Assembly: GCA_021775965.1 (NCBI GenBank)
Contig: JAJFGV010000113.1
Span: forward strand, 1 to 64,000
From: Alphaproteobacteria bacterium
GTDB taxonomy: Bacteria; Pseudomonadota; Alphaproteobacteria; Micavibrionales; Micavibrionaceae
Reading direction: 5' to 3'
Length of the DNA stretch: 64,000 nucleotides
The first letter of the stretch is position 1. The number at the start of each line of letters is the position of its first letter. Both the position numbers and the translations under genes were made by a program. A model generated the notes under the pieces. The model was not told the origin of the DNA, did not search any database, and saw only the letters and a list, made by a program, of their open reading frames with translations. Positions 45,623 to 55,372 of the stretch are shown piece after piece.

Positions 45623-45879
45623 TTTGTTTCTCCCTCTATGTGTTTTGCCTGCGTTACTGGTTGTTATAGACAAAACGTTGCAAGAGGAATGCCATTATTT
45701 TCATAATGCTAAAGTGTGGGGGCGTGGGGCGGGATTTAAATAAGTGTGTGGTTTTTCAATGGGTTAGTTATGGGTATACCCGAAAGAATAGGAGGCAAAA
45801 ACACCCCGATCCCCTGCCGATAGGCAATATTTTCCGTAATTTTCTATAGTGGTTCCAGGATCCGCCATTCCAAGGAAAT
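45623..45879. other. Intergenic stretch without a recognisable gene
   Basis: From 45623 to 45941 I find no gene. The left end is the ribosome binding site of the 39-codon gene; a G-rich run occurs near 45717-45733; the right end holds the promoter of the gene at 45942. No terminator, tRNA or repeat is recognisable between them. Confidence 0.5.
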
Positions 45880-45909
45880 TTGCTTTTTGGGCCTCCCACA
45901 ATGTACAAT
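45880..45909 (+). promoter_or_regulatory. Probable promoter of the gene at 45942
   Basis: TTGCTT is followed after 18 bases by TACAAT within ATGTACAATTATA. The same -10 and the same 18-base spacing occur at 50826-50855. Confidence 0.5.
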
Positions 45910-45941
45910 TATACATAAATAAAAAATAACATGAGGGTGAT

Positions 45942-46529
45942 ATGCAAGCTCAAGCCAGCAATCCAGACAATGACAATAAAGCGCTGAGAGATGCTTTACA
46001 GGAGCACTACAAGGGTAAAAGTTACGAACCCTCAAGCGAAAACGAACAAACGCAAGATTTAGCGTTAATGCTTCTCCTGATGGAAAGCACGAATGCAATC
46101 AATGAAGATCTACAAAATTTCAAATCAAAAAATGGAAATGACTACCAGATTTCAAACGGGTCGGTAACGTCTAAGACGCTTTTTGATCAAGGCGCGCCGA
46201 GCAGCCCCGAGAACATCAATGCATTGCTCGAATTTACACTGGTTGCAAAAGGAAGCTTTGGCGAAGAAGGCGCGTTTTTTAATGGCGCCAAAAGCAAAAC
46301 GGAATTTTCCATGGCAGCCTATGCAGCAGAACTCGCGGGCTTTAATATGAAGAATACGTCCGAGGCCCCCGCACTGGACGACGATACAAAAGCCAAAATG
46401 GATGCTGAATGGGCAACGATGCAGGAAAAACTGGGGCTAGCCTCAGACCCCAAAGTGGCCACACCAACAAGCACCCCAGAACCGAGCAAAGTGGAACCAG
46501 CCCCAGGTGGCGCCGGCGCTATTCCCTAG
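45942..46529 (+). CDS. Hypothetical protein with Pro-rich C-terminus
   Basis: This 195-residue acidic protein has no signal peptide or membrane segment. A helical N-terminal part is followed by a Gly/Ala-rich region and a Pro/Thr/Glu-rich flexible tail (from about residue 168) ending GGAGAIP. GAGGGTG precedes the ATG at 45942. It runs against the suc genes, between the paralogue pair and sucD, and ends 31 bases from the sucD stop. I do not recognise it; a similar Pro-rich tail is seen in the protein at 50941-52512. Confidence 0.6.
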   Translation: MQAQASNPDNDNKALRDALQEHYKGKSYEPSSENEQTQDLALMLLLMESTNAINEDLQNFKSKNGNDYQISNGSVTSKTLFDQGAPSSPENINALLEFTLVAKGSFGEEGAFFNGAKSKTEFSMAAYAAELAGFNMKNTSEAPALDDDTKAKMDAEWATMQEKLGLASDPKVATPTSTPEPSKVEPAPGGAGAIP

Positions 46530-46560
46530 GTTACAGCATTATAAAAATCTTCTTTGTTGA

Positions 46561-47436
46561 TTAAGCGGCCATCGCTTCTTTGACGGCCTCACCCAATGTC
46601 GCGGGGCTTTCAGAAATCGCGAAGCCGGCCTTACGCATCGCATCGAATTTGGACTCGGCTGTGCCCTGCCCGCCGGAAATAATCGCACCGGCATGACCCA
46701 TGCGTTTGCCCGGTGGCGCTGTTGTTCCGGCAATAAATCCGGCGATGGGTTTTTTGTTTTTCTGTGCCGCGTAGAATTCTGCCGCTTCTTCTTCGGCGGT
46801 GCCGCCAATTTCACCGATCATCAAAATCGCTTCGGTTTCATCATCGGCAAGAAACAGCTCGAGACAATCAATGAAGTTCGTGCCGTTCACCGGATCGCCG
46901 CCAATACCAATACAGGTGGTCTGGCCAAGGCCAACCGCACCGGTCTGCGCCACGGCCTCATAGGTCAACGTACCAGAGCGCGAAACGATACCGACCTTGC
47001 CGCGCGTATGAATATGGCCCGGCATAATACCGATCTTGCATTCATCCGGTGTAATAACGCCCGGGCAATTCGGCCCGACAAGACGTGTTTTGGAACCCTC
47101 AAGCGCGCGCTTCACTTTCACCATATCAAGCACCGGAATGCCTTCGGTGATACAAATCGCGAGTTCAATCTCGGCATCGATCGCCTCCATAATCGCATCG
47201 CCGGCAAAAGGCGGCGGCACGTAAATCACGGATGCATTGGCGCCGGTTTTATCCATCGCCTCGGCCACGGTGTTAAAAACCGGCAAATCAAGGTGCTTGG
47301 TCCCGCCCTTGCCCGGCGTGACGCCGCCGACCATGTTCGTGCCGTATTCGATGGCCTGTTCACTGTGGAAGGTGCCTTGCGAGCCCGTAAAGCCCTGGCA
47401 AATTAGCTTGGTATCTTTATTGACGAGTACGGCCAT
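46561..47436 (-). CDS. sucD: Succinyl-CoA synthetase alpha subunit
   Basis: This 291-residue subunit binds CoA and carries the active-site phosphohistidine His248 in [17 protein letters not shown]. The N-terminal [15 protein letters not shown] and PPPFAGDAI are canonical. It converts succinyl-CoA to succinate with formation of a nucleoside triphosphate. sucC and sucD normally overlap; here a 1.8 kb gene on the other strand separates them, so sucD needs its own promoter in the 212-base gap upstream. Confidence 0.98.
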   Translation of the reverse strand: MAVLVNKDTKLICQGFTGSQGTFHSEQAIEYGTNMVGGVTPGKGGTKHLDLPVFNTVAEAMDKTGANASVIYVPPPFAGDAIMEAIDAEIELAICITEGIPVLDMVKVKRALEGSKTRLVGPNCPGVITPDECKIGIMPGHIHTRGKVGIVSRSGTLTYEAVAQTGAVGLGQTTCIGIGGDPVNGTNFIDCLELFLADDETEAILMIGEIGGTAEEEAAEFYAAQKNKKPIAGFIAGTTAPPGKRMGHAGAIISGGQGTAESKFDAMRKAGFAISESPATLGEAVKEAMAA

Positions 47437-47532
47437 GAGTGTCTCCGGAATTTGTATGGTAAATTGCTGAAAAACAGGAAGAATCCTGTAAATCCAGCTT
47501 AGGCAAGCATCGATTGTAAATCAATAGTATAG

Positions 47533-47544
47533 GGTCATATGACC
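47533..47544. promoter_or_regulatory. Perfect 12-base palindrome between divergent sucD and transglycosylase-like genes
   Basis: GGTCATATGACC is fully palindromic and lies nearly midway in the 212-base divergent gap. It could be an operator for either gene. No further copy was noticed in the window. Confidence 0.35.
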
Positions 47545-47648
47545 ACCCGCGTAGGCTTAAAACGCCGTCTTTTTCATCTAAAAGCCCAATTTTAGCCAAA
47601 ACTTTACAAAACCTTAACCATCAGAACCGTACAATTCGGTGAACAATA

Positions 47649-49454
47649 ATGCCCGAATTTGAGGAAATAAGCGGGTTTAAAGCAGGGTGTGGTTTAGCAA
47701 TGGCTGATTCTGACGGTGATGGACCGAGTAAGACGGGGGGAGAAGAGATTCTCGACATGGCGTGGCGTGTGTGGGACACCGTACGTTATATATACCGCAG
47801 GTGGCCAGAATCAGAAGACGAACCTGGATCGGATGAACATGCTGTAACGGAATCAGAAGAACTCGCACTGCTAGAAGAAGTACAAAAAGATTCACCCTTT
47901 CCTCTATCTATCTCTCCGATACCTGAAGATCTTACAGAAGCGGTTAATGAACTTAACAACCAAACTCAGAGGTTTTTAGATTACCTACGAAGTTACACAC
48001 CAGACGATTCCGATAAAAACAAACCAAAAAAAGAAAAAACGTCCGATGATCAGGGAATAAAAACTGACGTCCAACTACAAAAAGAATTCAAAATCAAAAG
48101 TAAGTTTAAATACGGCATCTCTCAGGAGCTTCACGATTTATTGACCGAAGTCACCAAAGGCGATCCTATTTCTTACAATATCACGTACAGCGTTCTAGGT
48201 AGTGAAAGTGGCTTTAAACCCAGCGCAATAAGCCCAACGGGCGTAAAGGGCATGGCACAAATGACCAAGCCAACGCTTTACCAGACCCTTTATTGGAATA
48301 AGCACTTATTACCCAAAAAATATAGAGATATTGTAGAAGCCAATATCGAGGAATATAACGCCACCCCAAAGGCTGAACGCGCCAAGCTTCTGCACCGGAT
48401 CACAAAGGCCCGCCCTGCGGTAAAGGGCACTGATAAAGTAAAAGCCCGTGATGCAGTAAAAGCCGGGAGCGCAGCCGAGATAGAAAAATTAAGAAAGGTG
48501 CCGGTCATAGAGCTCATCGTCGCACGCGAACATATGAGGTCATCAACAATCGATGGAAAAAAGCGCTTCAAAGAAATCATAGAAGGGAAAATAAAACAAC
48601 TTCACTACTTACACGATGTTCAGAAAAATATCCTCCCTACCGCACGGGTTAGAGCCCTGGAAGATGAAAGGGACCGAAAATTTACCGCCGTGGACGTTAA
48701 AACAATTTATGTTAGTGGCGCAACGGGCGGCGCCAATCTACTGGCGGTTTTTGCAGAACCGAACTCGCAGAACCATCGGGCCAGAGACTATACTGACAAG
48801 GGTGTTGCCGACAGCAATCCATGGGTTTTTCAAGATAGAAACAGGACCAAAGGCCTAAAATATTTTTATGGTAGTGTTGAAAAATATCTTTCAAAACATC
48901 CTTTACGAAGAAACCAAAGGACTCCCAAGAAAACCGAAGAGAGACGTTTTAGAGCAACGATTAAAGAAAAAATTGAATCGATTGAAAAGGCGCACGCCAA
49001 AGCAAAGAACGCCTATGATAAACAGAAAAGTTCCAAATCGAAAGAGTTCAATGACGCCAGCTCTAAAGGAGAAAAATCTCCCCAGTTAAAAAAGATAAAG
49101 TTGCTTTCCCATCGTATGACGGTCCTGAAAAAAGAGCTGGCGCGACCCCTCACTGAATCTGATGCCAAAGTCTTTGATATATGCGGCGAAAAAGATGGTG
49201 CAAGGTTACTGGTGGATCTGGTGGACCCGGGCGCAAAAGAGGACCTTAAAGCCACAAGCTACGTAAATATCAAGAACCTGCCAAAACACGCCGAGCTACT
49301 TTATGAGGCCAGAACCGTCAAGGAGCTTCACGATTATATCGAAGATAAGGTAGGAAATGAGCCATTACCCGATGATTTGCGCCGCCCCGCCGCTCTTGAT
49401 GCCTCCCTTAATAATTATTTATCAAGCAAGCCATCAGAGTTCGGACATGGCTAA
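47649..49454 (+). CDS. Lytic transglycosylase-like (SLT-domain) protein without signal peptide
   Basis: This protein of 601 residues (584 if ATG 47700 is used) has an acidic N-terminal 150 residues, then a transglycosylase-like domain at about 155-390. [21 protein letters not shown] (Glu186 as candidate catalytic residue) is the classic E-S-x-F-x-P...G-x-x-G-x-x-Q pattern of soluble lytic transglycosylases, which cut peptidoglycan. An Ala/Lys/Val-rich insertion is at about 255-285, and a long Lys/Glu helical region fills 395-540. No signal peptide is seen, unlike normal periplasmic enzymes, so export by another route or an effector role is possible. A TACAAT at 47630-47635 may be its -10. It splits sucC from sucD. 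Confidence 0.75.
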   Translation: MPEFEEISGFKAGCGLAMADSDGDGPSKTGGEEILDMAWRVWDTVRYIYRRWPESEDEPGSDEHAVTESEELALLEEVQKDSPFPLSISPIPEDLTEAVNELNNQTQRFLDYLRSYTPDDSDKNKPKKEKTSDDQGIKTDVQLQKEFKIKSKFKYGISQELHDLLTEVTKGDPISYNITYSVLGSESGFKPSAISPTGVKGMAQMTKPTLYQTLYWNKHLLPKKYRDIVEANIEEYNATPKAERAKLLHRITKARPAVKGTDKVKARDAVKAGSAAEIEKLRKVPVIELIVAREHMRSSTIDGKKRFKEIIEGKIKQLHYLHDVQKNILPTARVRALEDERDRKFTAVDVKTIYVSGATGGANLLAVFAEPNSQNHRARDYTDKGVADSNPWVFQDRNRTKGLKYFYGSVEKYLSKHPLRRNQRTPKKTEERRFRATIKEKIESIEKAHAKAKNAYDKQKSSKSKEFNDASSKGEKSPQLKKIKLLSHRMTVLKKELARPLTESDAKVFDICGEKDGARLLVDLVDPGAKEDLKATSYVNIKNLPKHAELLYEARTVKELHDYIEDKVGNEPLPDDLRRPAALDASLNNYLSSKPSEFGHG

Positions 49455-50653
49455 GCCGCTTTGGCATTCTGCGTAGCGTCGACAATTTTTCTTGCAGCAT
49501 CACCCAGATCATCAGCAGAAATAATCGGCAGGCCTGAACCAGCCATGATTTCCTTGCCCTTTTCGACATTGGTGCCTTCAAGACGAACGACCAGCGGTAC
49601 GGACAGCGATACTTCCTTCGCCGCCGCAACCACGCCTTCGGCGATCACGTCACAGCGCATAATCCCGCCAAAGATATTCACCAAAATACCTTCGACTTTT
49701 GGATCGGATAAAATGATTTTAAACGCCGCGGTTACTTTTTCTTTGTCTGCACCACCACCAACATCCAAAAAGTTTGCCGGTTCCCCGCCCTGCAGCTTGA
49801 TGATATCCATCGTCGACATCGCAAGACCCGCACCATTGACCATACAACCGATATTGCCATCAAGCGCGACGTAAGACAGATCGTATTTATGCGCCTGGCG
49901 TTCTTTTTCATCTTCTTCGGTTTCATCACGCATCTCAGCCACGTTGGGATGGCGGAACAGCGCGTTGTCATCAAAATTCATTTTGGCATCCAGCGCGATT
50001 ACTTCGCCGGCACCAGTGACAACCAGCGGATTGATCTCGACAATTGACGCGTCCAGATCGGTGAACGCCTTGTACATTGCCATGACGAATTTAATGCACG
50101 ACTTGTTGGCTGGCCCTTCGAGGCCCAGTCCGAACGCCACTTTGCGCGCATGAAACCCTGAAATCCCCGTCGCCGGATCAACGGAAACTTTAATAATTTT
50201 CTCCGGATGTGTTTCCGCGACTTCCTCAATATCCATACCGCCTTCGGTTGAGGCCATGATGGTGATGCGCGATGTTGCACGATCAATCAGCAACGACAAA
50301 TACATTTCCTGCGCGATGTCGCAGCCGTCTTCTATATAAAGGCGCTGCACTTCTTTGCCGTCGGGTCCGGTTTGTTTGGTGACCAATGTCTGGCCGATCA
50401 TCGCCTCAGCAGCAATGCGGACTTCGTCTTTGGATTTAACAACACGCACGCCACCTTTGCCGGAGTCGTCGCCTTTGAATTTGCCCGCGCCGCGTCCGCC
50501 GGCATGAATTTGCGATTTCACCACCCAGACCGGCCCGCCAAGATTTTGTGCTGCCTTGACCGCTTCTTCCGCGCTCATCGCCGGAAAACCTTCGGGTGTT
50601 GGCACGCCGTATTTTCTCAAGAGTTCCTTGGCCTGGTATTCGTGAATATTCAT
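49451..50653 (-). CDS. sucC: Succinyl-CoA synthetase beta subunit
   Basis: This 400-residue ATP-grasp subunit binds the nucleotide and joins Suc[44 protein letters not shown] and [15 protein letters not shown] are canonical. The frame extends upstream to 50854, but ATG 50653 with GGAG at 8 bases matches homologues. It overlaps the convergent transglycosylase-like gene by 4 bases. It is separated from both its usual neighbours, mdh and sucD, by opposite-strand accessory genes. Confidence 0.98.
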   Translation of the reverse strand: MNIHEYQAKELLRKYGVPTPEGFPAMSAEEAVKAAQNLGGPVWVVKSQIHAGGRGAGKFKGDDSGKGGVRVVKSKDEVRIAAEAMIGQTLVTKQTGPDGKEVQRLYIEDGCDIAQEMYLSLLIDRATSRITIMASTEGGMDIEEVAETHPEKIIKVSVDPATGISGFHARKVAFGLGLEGPANKSCIKFVMAMYKAFTDLDASIVEINPLVVTGAGEVIALDAKMNFDDNALFRHPNVAEMRDETEEDEKERQAHKYDLSYVALDGNIGCMVNGAGLAMSTMDIIKLQGGEPANFLDVGGGADKEKVTAAFKIILSDPKVEGILVNIFGGIMRCDVIAEGVVAAAKEVSLSVPLVVRLEGTNVEKGKEIMAGSGLPIISADDLGDAARKIVDATQNAKAA

Positions 50654-50825
50654 GAAATTGTCTCCGCTGGAGGGGATGGGTAATGCTCGAAAATAAAGCC
50701 TAACACCCTGATTTCGACTTTGGAACCGTAAATACACCGGTACCGCGCATGACTCTGATTTCTTTGGGATTTTTATGGGTTTTTCGGTGTGAACAGGCGA
50801 AAATACCATAAAAACGGGGCTCTTT

Positions 50826-50855
50826 TTGACATAAACACCTGAAAACATGTACAAT
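50826..50855 (+). promoter_or_regulatory. Sigma-70 promoter of the gene at 50941
   Basis: A perfect TTGACA is followed after 18 bases by TACAAT (in ATGTACAATATA). The transcript would have a leader of about 78 bases, A-rich and without obvious structure. Confidence 0.7.
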
Positions 50856-50940
50856 ATAAAGCAAGCCGCAAATTATAAAAAACAAAACAATAAAGCGGCA
50901 AAAAACGGACAAACGGGCGTAATAAAGAAGAGTGTGAAAG

Positions 50941-52512
50941 ATGGCCGATAAAGATTCCAATACAGCAACAGCGGTAGAAGAAGCAACCCCAACAGATCAG
51001 TTGGCAGAGAATGCTGCCGGATTAATGCAAGAAGCAAGAAAGCTGGGAGGCACAGAAATTCTTGTCGATCTTCCCATGACCGACACACCCACCGAGTCTA
51101 CAGATCCTCAGGAAGAACACACAAATCCGGCCCAAGCAAATCATTTTGGCCCAGAAAGTCTGCAATCAGGTGCGCTAGCCAATAAGGCCTTACAAGAAAG
51201 CCTTGACGGCGCTGGCAATAACCGCGAAGGCCAAACAAAGCCAACAAATACAGGCGGCCTGACGCCGGAACAATTGAAAGCAAAAGAAGACAGGCAACGT
51301 GTTGCAACTTTAGTTGCTATGAAAGCAGCACAAAACGCTTACGATCAAGCCCATCAGGCCTATGAAGAAGCAGTAACCAACTATAATGCCGCCGTCGCCA
51401 GAACAGAAGCTGCGCGGACTATTTTTGCAGAAGCCGACGAAGCATTTAATCAGGCGATAGAAAATAAAGATGTCGACATGGCCAATGACGCCATGAAAAA
51501 CACGTACGAACCTCTGGCCACCGCTACTGTTGCCTTTAAAACGAACATGGAAGGTGCTAAAGGCATTCGCGGTCTGGATGGTTCCGCCATTGGTGACAAC
51601 ACCGATACCACTCAGCTCCTTATGGGCAAAGATACGGATGGCACAGCGTTCTATTTGTACACCGATGCAAATGGCGAGCAGAAGCGTATGGAAACGGATG
51701 ATCCTCGCATCAATCAGGAGCTGATGGCGCAAGGTAACGATGAGTTGAACAGATTACAAATTGAGGGCAAAAATTTTGCAACACAGGCAGAAGCACAAGA
51801 CATTCATGGAAAAGAAGTCGTGCGCAATACTCTCATGGATGATTTGGAAAATAAATCCATTACCCTTGATCAGGCTGGTGAAAATTTAGAAAACGAAGAA
51901 GGGGCATTACAAGTTGCCACAGCCCTAAAAGATGAAGCAAAACAAACTATGAATGAGAAAACCACTGAAAGTGTCAAAACCAAAGAAGTTACAGCAGAAA
52001 AAGTTATAGCCGATGCCACAACTGAATCAAATCAAGACCTCACCCTTGAGATGGACACAAGAACGCCGGAACAAAAGATTGAATCTATTCTTAACGATCC
52101 AAATAACCTGAAAAACACCATTCCTCTTGAGGAGCTGGATAAAATCGTCGGCAACATGGGCCCGGAAGGCATCAAAGATCTTTTGGCCAAGACAGGCGCC
52201 GTTCTTGAGCTTGGAAACAATACAGACCTCATAGCCAAACACAGGGATATTGCCAATGACCCTGGCGTTCAGACAGAACCCGATATTGGTATTGACACAA
52301 ACAGACCGTACCTGAACACGCTCGCTGTGCCCGGAAAATCCCCTAACCAGGTCGCACTGGAGGACATGCAGAAAGCAGCCGAATTAAAACAAGCTGAAGA
52401 GAAACTACAGCAACAAGACGCTATCAAAGTCGCAGACGTCAAACCAAAACCAGACGAGCCACAAAACCAACCTGGCGCTCCTACCCCCGTTACAGCCGGC
52501 CCTGCAGTCTAA
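50941..52512 (+). CDS. Large hypothetical Ala/Glu/Lys-rich, coiled-coil-prone protein
   Basis: This 523-residue acidic protein is probably largely helical: residues 110-190 form a long Ala-rich helix (AAQNAYDQAHQAYEEAVTNY) and 270-370 another. A short middle region (205-250) looks folded and contains FYLYTDANGEQKRMETDD. The last 60 residues are Lys/Pro/Gln-rich and end in PTPVTAGPAV. No signal peptide, membrane segment or Cys. I do not recognise it. It has its own strong promoter and runs against the suc series between sucC and mdh, 137 bases ahead of a secreted transglycosylase gene. A structural or secreted-substrate role is possible but unsupported. Confidence 0.6.
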   Translation: MADKDSNTATAVEEATPTDQLAENAAGLMQEARKLGGTEILVDLPMTDTPTESTDPQEEHTNPAQANHFGPESLQSGALANKALQESLDGAGNNREGQTKPTNTGGLTPEQLKAKEDRQRVATLVAMKAAQNAYDQAHQAYEEAVTNYNAAVARTEAARTIFAEADEAFNQAIENKDVDMANDAMKNTYEPLATATVAFKTNMEGAKGIRGLDGSAIGDNTDTTQLLMGKDTDGTAFYLYTDANGEQKRMETDDPRINQELMAQGNDELNRLQIEGKNFATQAEAQDIHGKEVVRNTLMDDLENKSITLDQAGENLENEEGALQVATALKDEAKQTMNEKTTESVKTKEVTAEKVIADATTESNQDLTLEMDTRTPEQKIESILNDPNNLKNTIPLEELDKIVGNMGPEGIKDLLAKTGAVLELGNNTDLIAKHRDIANDPGVQTEPDIGIDTNRPYLNTLAVPGKSPNQVALEDMQKAAELKQAEEKLQQQDAIKVADVKPKPDEPQNQPGAPTPVTAGPAV

Positions 52513-52583
52513 ACCCTTAACGCTTCCTTAATCACATTTTAGCGGTTTATTTACCTTCCCCGTGCAAACTGGGGAGATACACG

Positions 52584-52607
52584 CGTTTTATGCACACACA
52601 TAAAACG
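52584..52607. promoter_or_regulatory. Perfect inverted repeat upstream of the secreted transglycosylase gene
   Basis: CGTTTTATG and CATAAAACG form perfect 9-base arms around CACACA. No T-run follows, so it is more likely an operator or mRNA-leader hairpin than a terminator. It lies 42 bases before the ATG at 52650. Confidence 0.4.
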
Positions 52608-52649
52608 AACCCCGCGTTCAATACTGCGTCTGATTAATTTTTTTAATTT

Positions 52650-53591
52650 ATGACGAAGATTCCAATGAAAAAGAATTTTAAATCGCTTTTTGCTGTCGCT
52701 TTTATGCTGTCTTTGGGCTGTCTTTTATCGATGCCCGGCATCGCCGGTTATCGCTCGGGCAAAGCCGTTCAGGATATCAACACCACAAAAAATCAGGCCT
52801 GTGTGCAACAAGAGCCGCGCGCTTTGACCGTTGGCCTGAGCAGACAGGACATGAAAGATATGGATCTTGCCCAATCCTATATGCGTTATCAACGCGCACA
52901 GGGGCAAGACCCATTTGTGATTAAATCGCTTTACCGCGCCAGCATCAGAACCGGCGTTAGTTTTGAATTGTTGCTGCTCAAGGCCAGTTTAGAGAGCGAC
53001 ATGGGCCGCCTGAACGCAGCCGCCAGATCTTCGGCGCGTGGTGTGTTCCAGTATATCGAACCAACATGGCTGATCCTTATGAACCGTTACGGCAAAAAAA
53101 TCGGCCATCCCGAATACGCCAAGGCGATTAAGATCAGCAACAAGCAAGGCTTCCCCTATTTCAAAGGCAATGACAAACATCTGCGCAGTGAAATTCTGGC
53201 GCTGCGCTATGACGATAATATCTCGGCGCTGATCAAGGCCTATCAGATTATCGAAGAAACTGATGTTATCCGTGGCTATAAAGGCGGCAAGAAAGTTTCA
53301 GCAACCGATCATTATATCGCCCATATGATGGGACTGAGCCTGGCGAAAGATTTTTATGATCTAAAACGCAGGAATTCAATTCTGGTTGTTGCGCGGTTGA
53401 AAAACCCGCAAATGCGCGAAGCCGCTATGCTCAACAAAATTTTCTTTTATAAAAAGCGCGTGCCGTTAACAGCGTCGCAATCTTACGTGCGGTTTGAAAA
53501 GCGTGTAGGCCGCGAGCTTAAAAAGATCAGAAACGTTGCCAAATATAACGGCAACCCGACTTGTGTGTTTGCATCGGCTGAGATTAATTAA
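52650..53591 (+). CDS. Secreted lytic transglycosylase (SLT family)
   Basis: This 313-residue protein has an N-terminal signal peptide (KKNFKSLFAVAFMLSLGCLL, cleavage near residue 32), so it acts in the periplasm. The transglycosylase motif GVSFELLLLKASLESDMG (Glu115 candidate catalytic residue) is followed by SARGVFQYIEPTWL, in the usual order. It would cleave the MurNAc-GlcNAc bond of peptidoglycan. The start may be ATG 52650 or 52665. It is the last gene of the rightward islet between sucC and mdh, and ends at a palindromic repeat (53599-53731). Confidence 0.85.
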   Translation: MTKIPMKKNFKSLFAVAFMLSLGCLLSMPGIAGYRSGKAVQDINTTKNQACVQQEPRALTVGLSRQDMKDMDLAQSYMRYQRAQGQDPFVIKSLYRASIRTGVSFELLLLKASLESDMGRLNAAARSSARGVFQYIEPTWLILMNRYGKKIGHPEYAKAIKISNKQGFPYFKGNDKHLRSEILALRYDDNISALIKAYQIIEETDVIRGYKGGKKVSATDHYIAHMMGLSLAKDFYDLKRRNSILVVARLKNPQMREAAMLNKIFFYKKRVPLTASQSYVRFEKRVGRELKKIRNVAKYNGNPTCVFASAEIN

Positions 53592-53598
53592 CAAAACC

Positions 53599-53731
53599 CG
53601 TCATCCCCGCGTCCTGCGTAGCCTTGGCTAAGCAGGATTATACAGCGGGGATCCAGAAAAGACAGCGGCTTTGCCGCTGACATATGGATCCCGTTTGTTT
53701 AAGCTCGCTGGCGCTCGCCAACGAGATGACA
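53599..53731. repeat. Intergenic palindromic element of about 130 bases
   Basis: The element has roughly inverted ends (CGTCATCCCCGC at the left, ACGAGATGACA at the right) and nested hairpins: CCTGCGTAGCC with GGCTAAGCAGG, GCGGGGATCCA with TGGATCCCG, and CAGCGGC with GCCGCTG around TTT. It fills the gap between the convergent transglycosylase and mdh genes and may also act as a two-way terminator. Its look matches small repeats common between genes in many Alphaproteobacteria. No second copy is in this window. Confidence 0.6.
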
Positions 53732-53740
53732 ATGATAGAG

Positions 53741-54739
53741 TTATGCCGCTTCGGACTTCCCACCCAATAGATGCTCAACGTTGCCGCGCTCCTCGCGCAG
53801 TTCTTTATCGGTTTCATCCATGCGGGTGCGTGAGAAATCATTAATCTCCAGCCCCTGCACGATTTCATATTTTCCGTCTTTACATGTCACGGGATAACCG
53901 TAAATCACACCCGGATCGATGCCGTATGATCCATCGGCGGGAATACCCATCGATACCCATTCACCATCAGCAGTTCCCTGTACCCAGTCGCGCATATGAT
54001 CGATTGCCGCACTGGCCGCTGATGCGGCCGAAGACGCCCCGCGGGCTTTGATGATCGCCGCGCCGCGTTGCTGCACTTCGGGAATGAATGTGCCTTCGTA
54101 CCAGGCCTGATCCACTTTCGACAAAGCCGCCTCGCCTTTTACGATTGTGTGATGCAGGTCAGGGTATTGCGTGGCGCTATGATTACCCCAGATAATCAAC
54201 TTTTCGATATCGGTGGAATGCGTGCCGGTTTTTTCCGCCAGCCCGCTCATCGCGCGGTTGTGATCGAGGCGTACCATCGCCGTGAAACATGTCGGGTTAA
54301 GATCAGGGGCACTTTGCTGTGCGATCAATGCATTGGTATTGGCCGGATTTCCGACCACCAGAACTTTGACATCGCGCGAAGCGTGGTCATTCAGCGCTTT
54401 GCCCTGCGGGCCGAAAATACCACCATTGGCGGTGAGCAAATCCTTGCGCTCCATCCCATCCTTGCGCGGCATCGATCCCACCAAAAACGCGCAATCAACA
54501 TCCTTAAACGCCACATCAAGATCATCGGTGGGCACAATGCCCTGCAGCAATGGAAACGCACAGTCGTTGAGCTCCATCACCACGCCCTCAAGCGCGCCCA
54601 TCGCCGGGGTGATTTCGAGCAGATGCAAAATCACCGGCTGATCGGGTCCGAGCATATCCCCCGAGGCAAGACGAAACAGTATAGCGTATCCAATTTGACC
54701 GGCAGCCCCGGTAACAGCAACGCGGATGGGTGATTTCAT
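53741..54739 (-). CDS. mdh: Malate dehydrogenase
   Basis: This 332-residue NAD-dependent enzyme interconverts malate and oxaloacetate. [19 protein letters not shown] binds [20 protein letters not shown] (active-site loop Arg pair), [12 protein letters not shown] and the catalytic His in [13 protein letters not shown] are clear. It belongs to the cytosolic-MDH-like form with ALEGVVMEL, not the short LDH-like form (about 320 residues) usual in many Alphaproteobacteria operons. It stands first in the order mdh-sucC-sucD-sucA-sucB-lpd, but 3.1 kb from sucC. Confidence 0.96.
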   Translation of the reverse strand: MKSPIRVAVTGAAGQIGYAILFRLASGDMLGPDQPVILHLLEITPAMGALEGVVMELNDCAFPLLQGIVPTDDLDVAFKDVDCAFLVGSMPRKDGMERKDLLTANGGIFGPQGKALNDHASRDVKVLVVGNPANTNALIAQQSAPDLNPTCFTAMVRLDHNRAMSGLAEKTGTHSTDIEKLIIWGNHSATQYPDLHHTIVKGEAALSKVDQAWYEGTFIPEVQQRGAAIIKARGASSAASAASAAIDHMRDWVQGTADGEWVSMGIPADGSYGIDPGVIYGYPVTCKDGKYEIVQGLEINDFSRTRMDETDKELREERGNVEHLLGGKSEAA

Positions 54740-54858
54740 GGTGAGTGACCTTTCATTGATGAATTCTAGAATCGGAGTTTAAACCATCCGCAAATACCAA
54801 TAAACATTATTATTTTTTGGACGTGTACGGGGGTGTTTTTAAGCGTTCCGCATTTCCA

Positions 54859-54885
54859 TTGACATAACCTTATTTTCGCTATAGA
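54859..54885 (+). promoter_or_regulatory. Possible promoter of the gene at 54919
   Basis: A perfect TTGACA is followed by TATAGA, but the spacing is only 15 bases, shorter than ideal. It lies 33 bases before the ATG. Confidence 0.4.
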
Positions 54886-54918
54886 GTTTCGGAAATTTTC
54901 TAATGAATGGAGTCCCTA

Positions 54919-55362
54919 ATGACGAAGCAAGCCCAAATGCCCATGGCAGAACAACGCACACGTATCGAACAAGCGCTCGGCGGTACCATTACCATTATTC
55001 ATGAGCCTAAGAAAAAAGAGTATAGAGATACTCCCTATTCTACCGACATGGTAAAAGAGGATCGGCATCTGTGCACTATTTTTTATCCTAGAAGCAATGG
55101 GTGGTCAGACTGCTCCATAAGTAAAACGTGGGCCTCAGAACAAGAAGGGGCTATGGACGCTCTCTATAGAGATATGTTCCAGCAAGGTCGACTAGATCAA
55201 TGGTATCATTTTCATGATACTGAGGAAGATCATCGTTTATCTCATTTCTTTTGTATGCGTAAATCTGGGAATGCTGTTGTTCAGTTGGTAGACAGAAAAA
55301 CCGGCAACACAGTCGGAGATTCAAGAATTGTCGGCCCTGAAGAACTAGTACATATTTTATAA
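54919..55362 (+). CDS. Hypothetical protein
   Basis: This 147-residue soluble protein has no domain known to me. It is mixed alpha/beta in appearance, with the aromatic and His-rich stretch WYHFHDTEEDHRLSHFF in the middle. GGAG lies 7 bases before ATG 54919; the upstream ATG at 54907 overlaps that GGAG and is rejected. AT-rich codon use sets it apart from mdh and the DUF2336 gene. It ends 10 bases from the convergent DUF2336 stop. Confidence 0.6.
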   Translation: MTKQAQMPMAEQRTRIEQALGGTITIIHEPKKKEYRDTPYSTDMVKEDRHLCTIFYPRSNGWSDCSISKTWASEQEGAMDALYRDMFQQGRLDQWYHFHDTEEDHRLSHFFCMRKSGNAVVQLVDRKTGNTVGDSRIVGPEELVHIL

Positions 55363-55372
55363 AGGAAGCCGC

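Noticed and set aside
50654-50854. N-terminal extension of sucC
   Set aside because: SucC proteins start at MNIHEYQ; the extension covers an intergenic promoter region and lacks a ribosome binding site.
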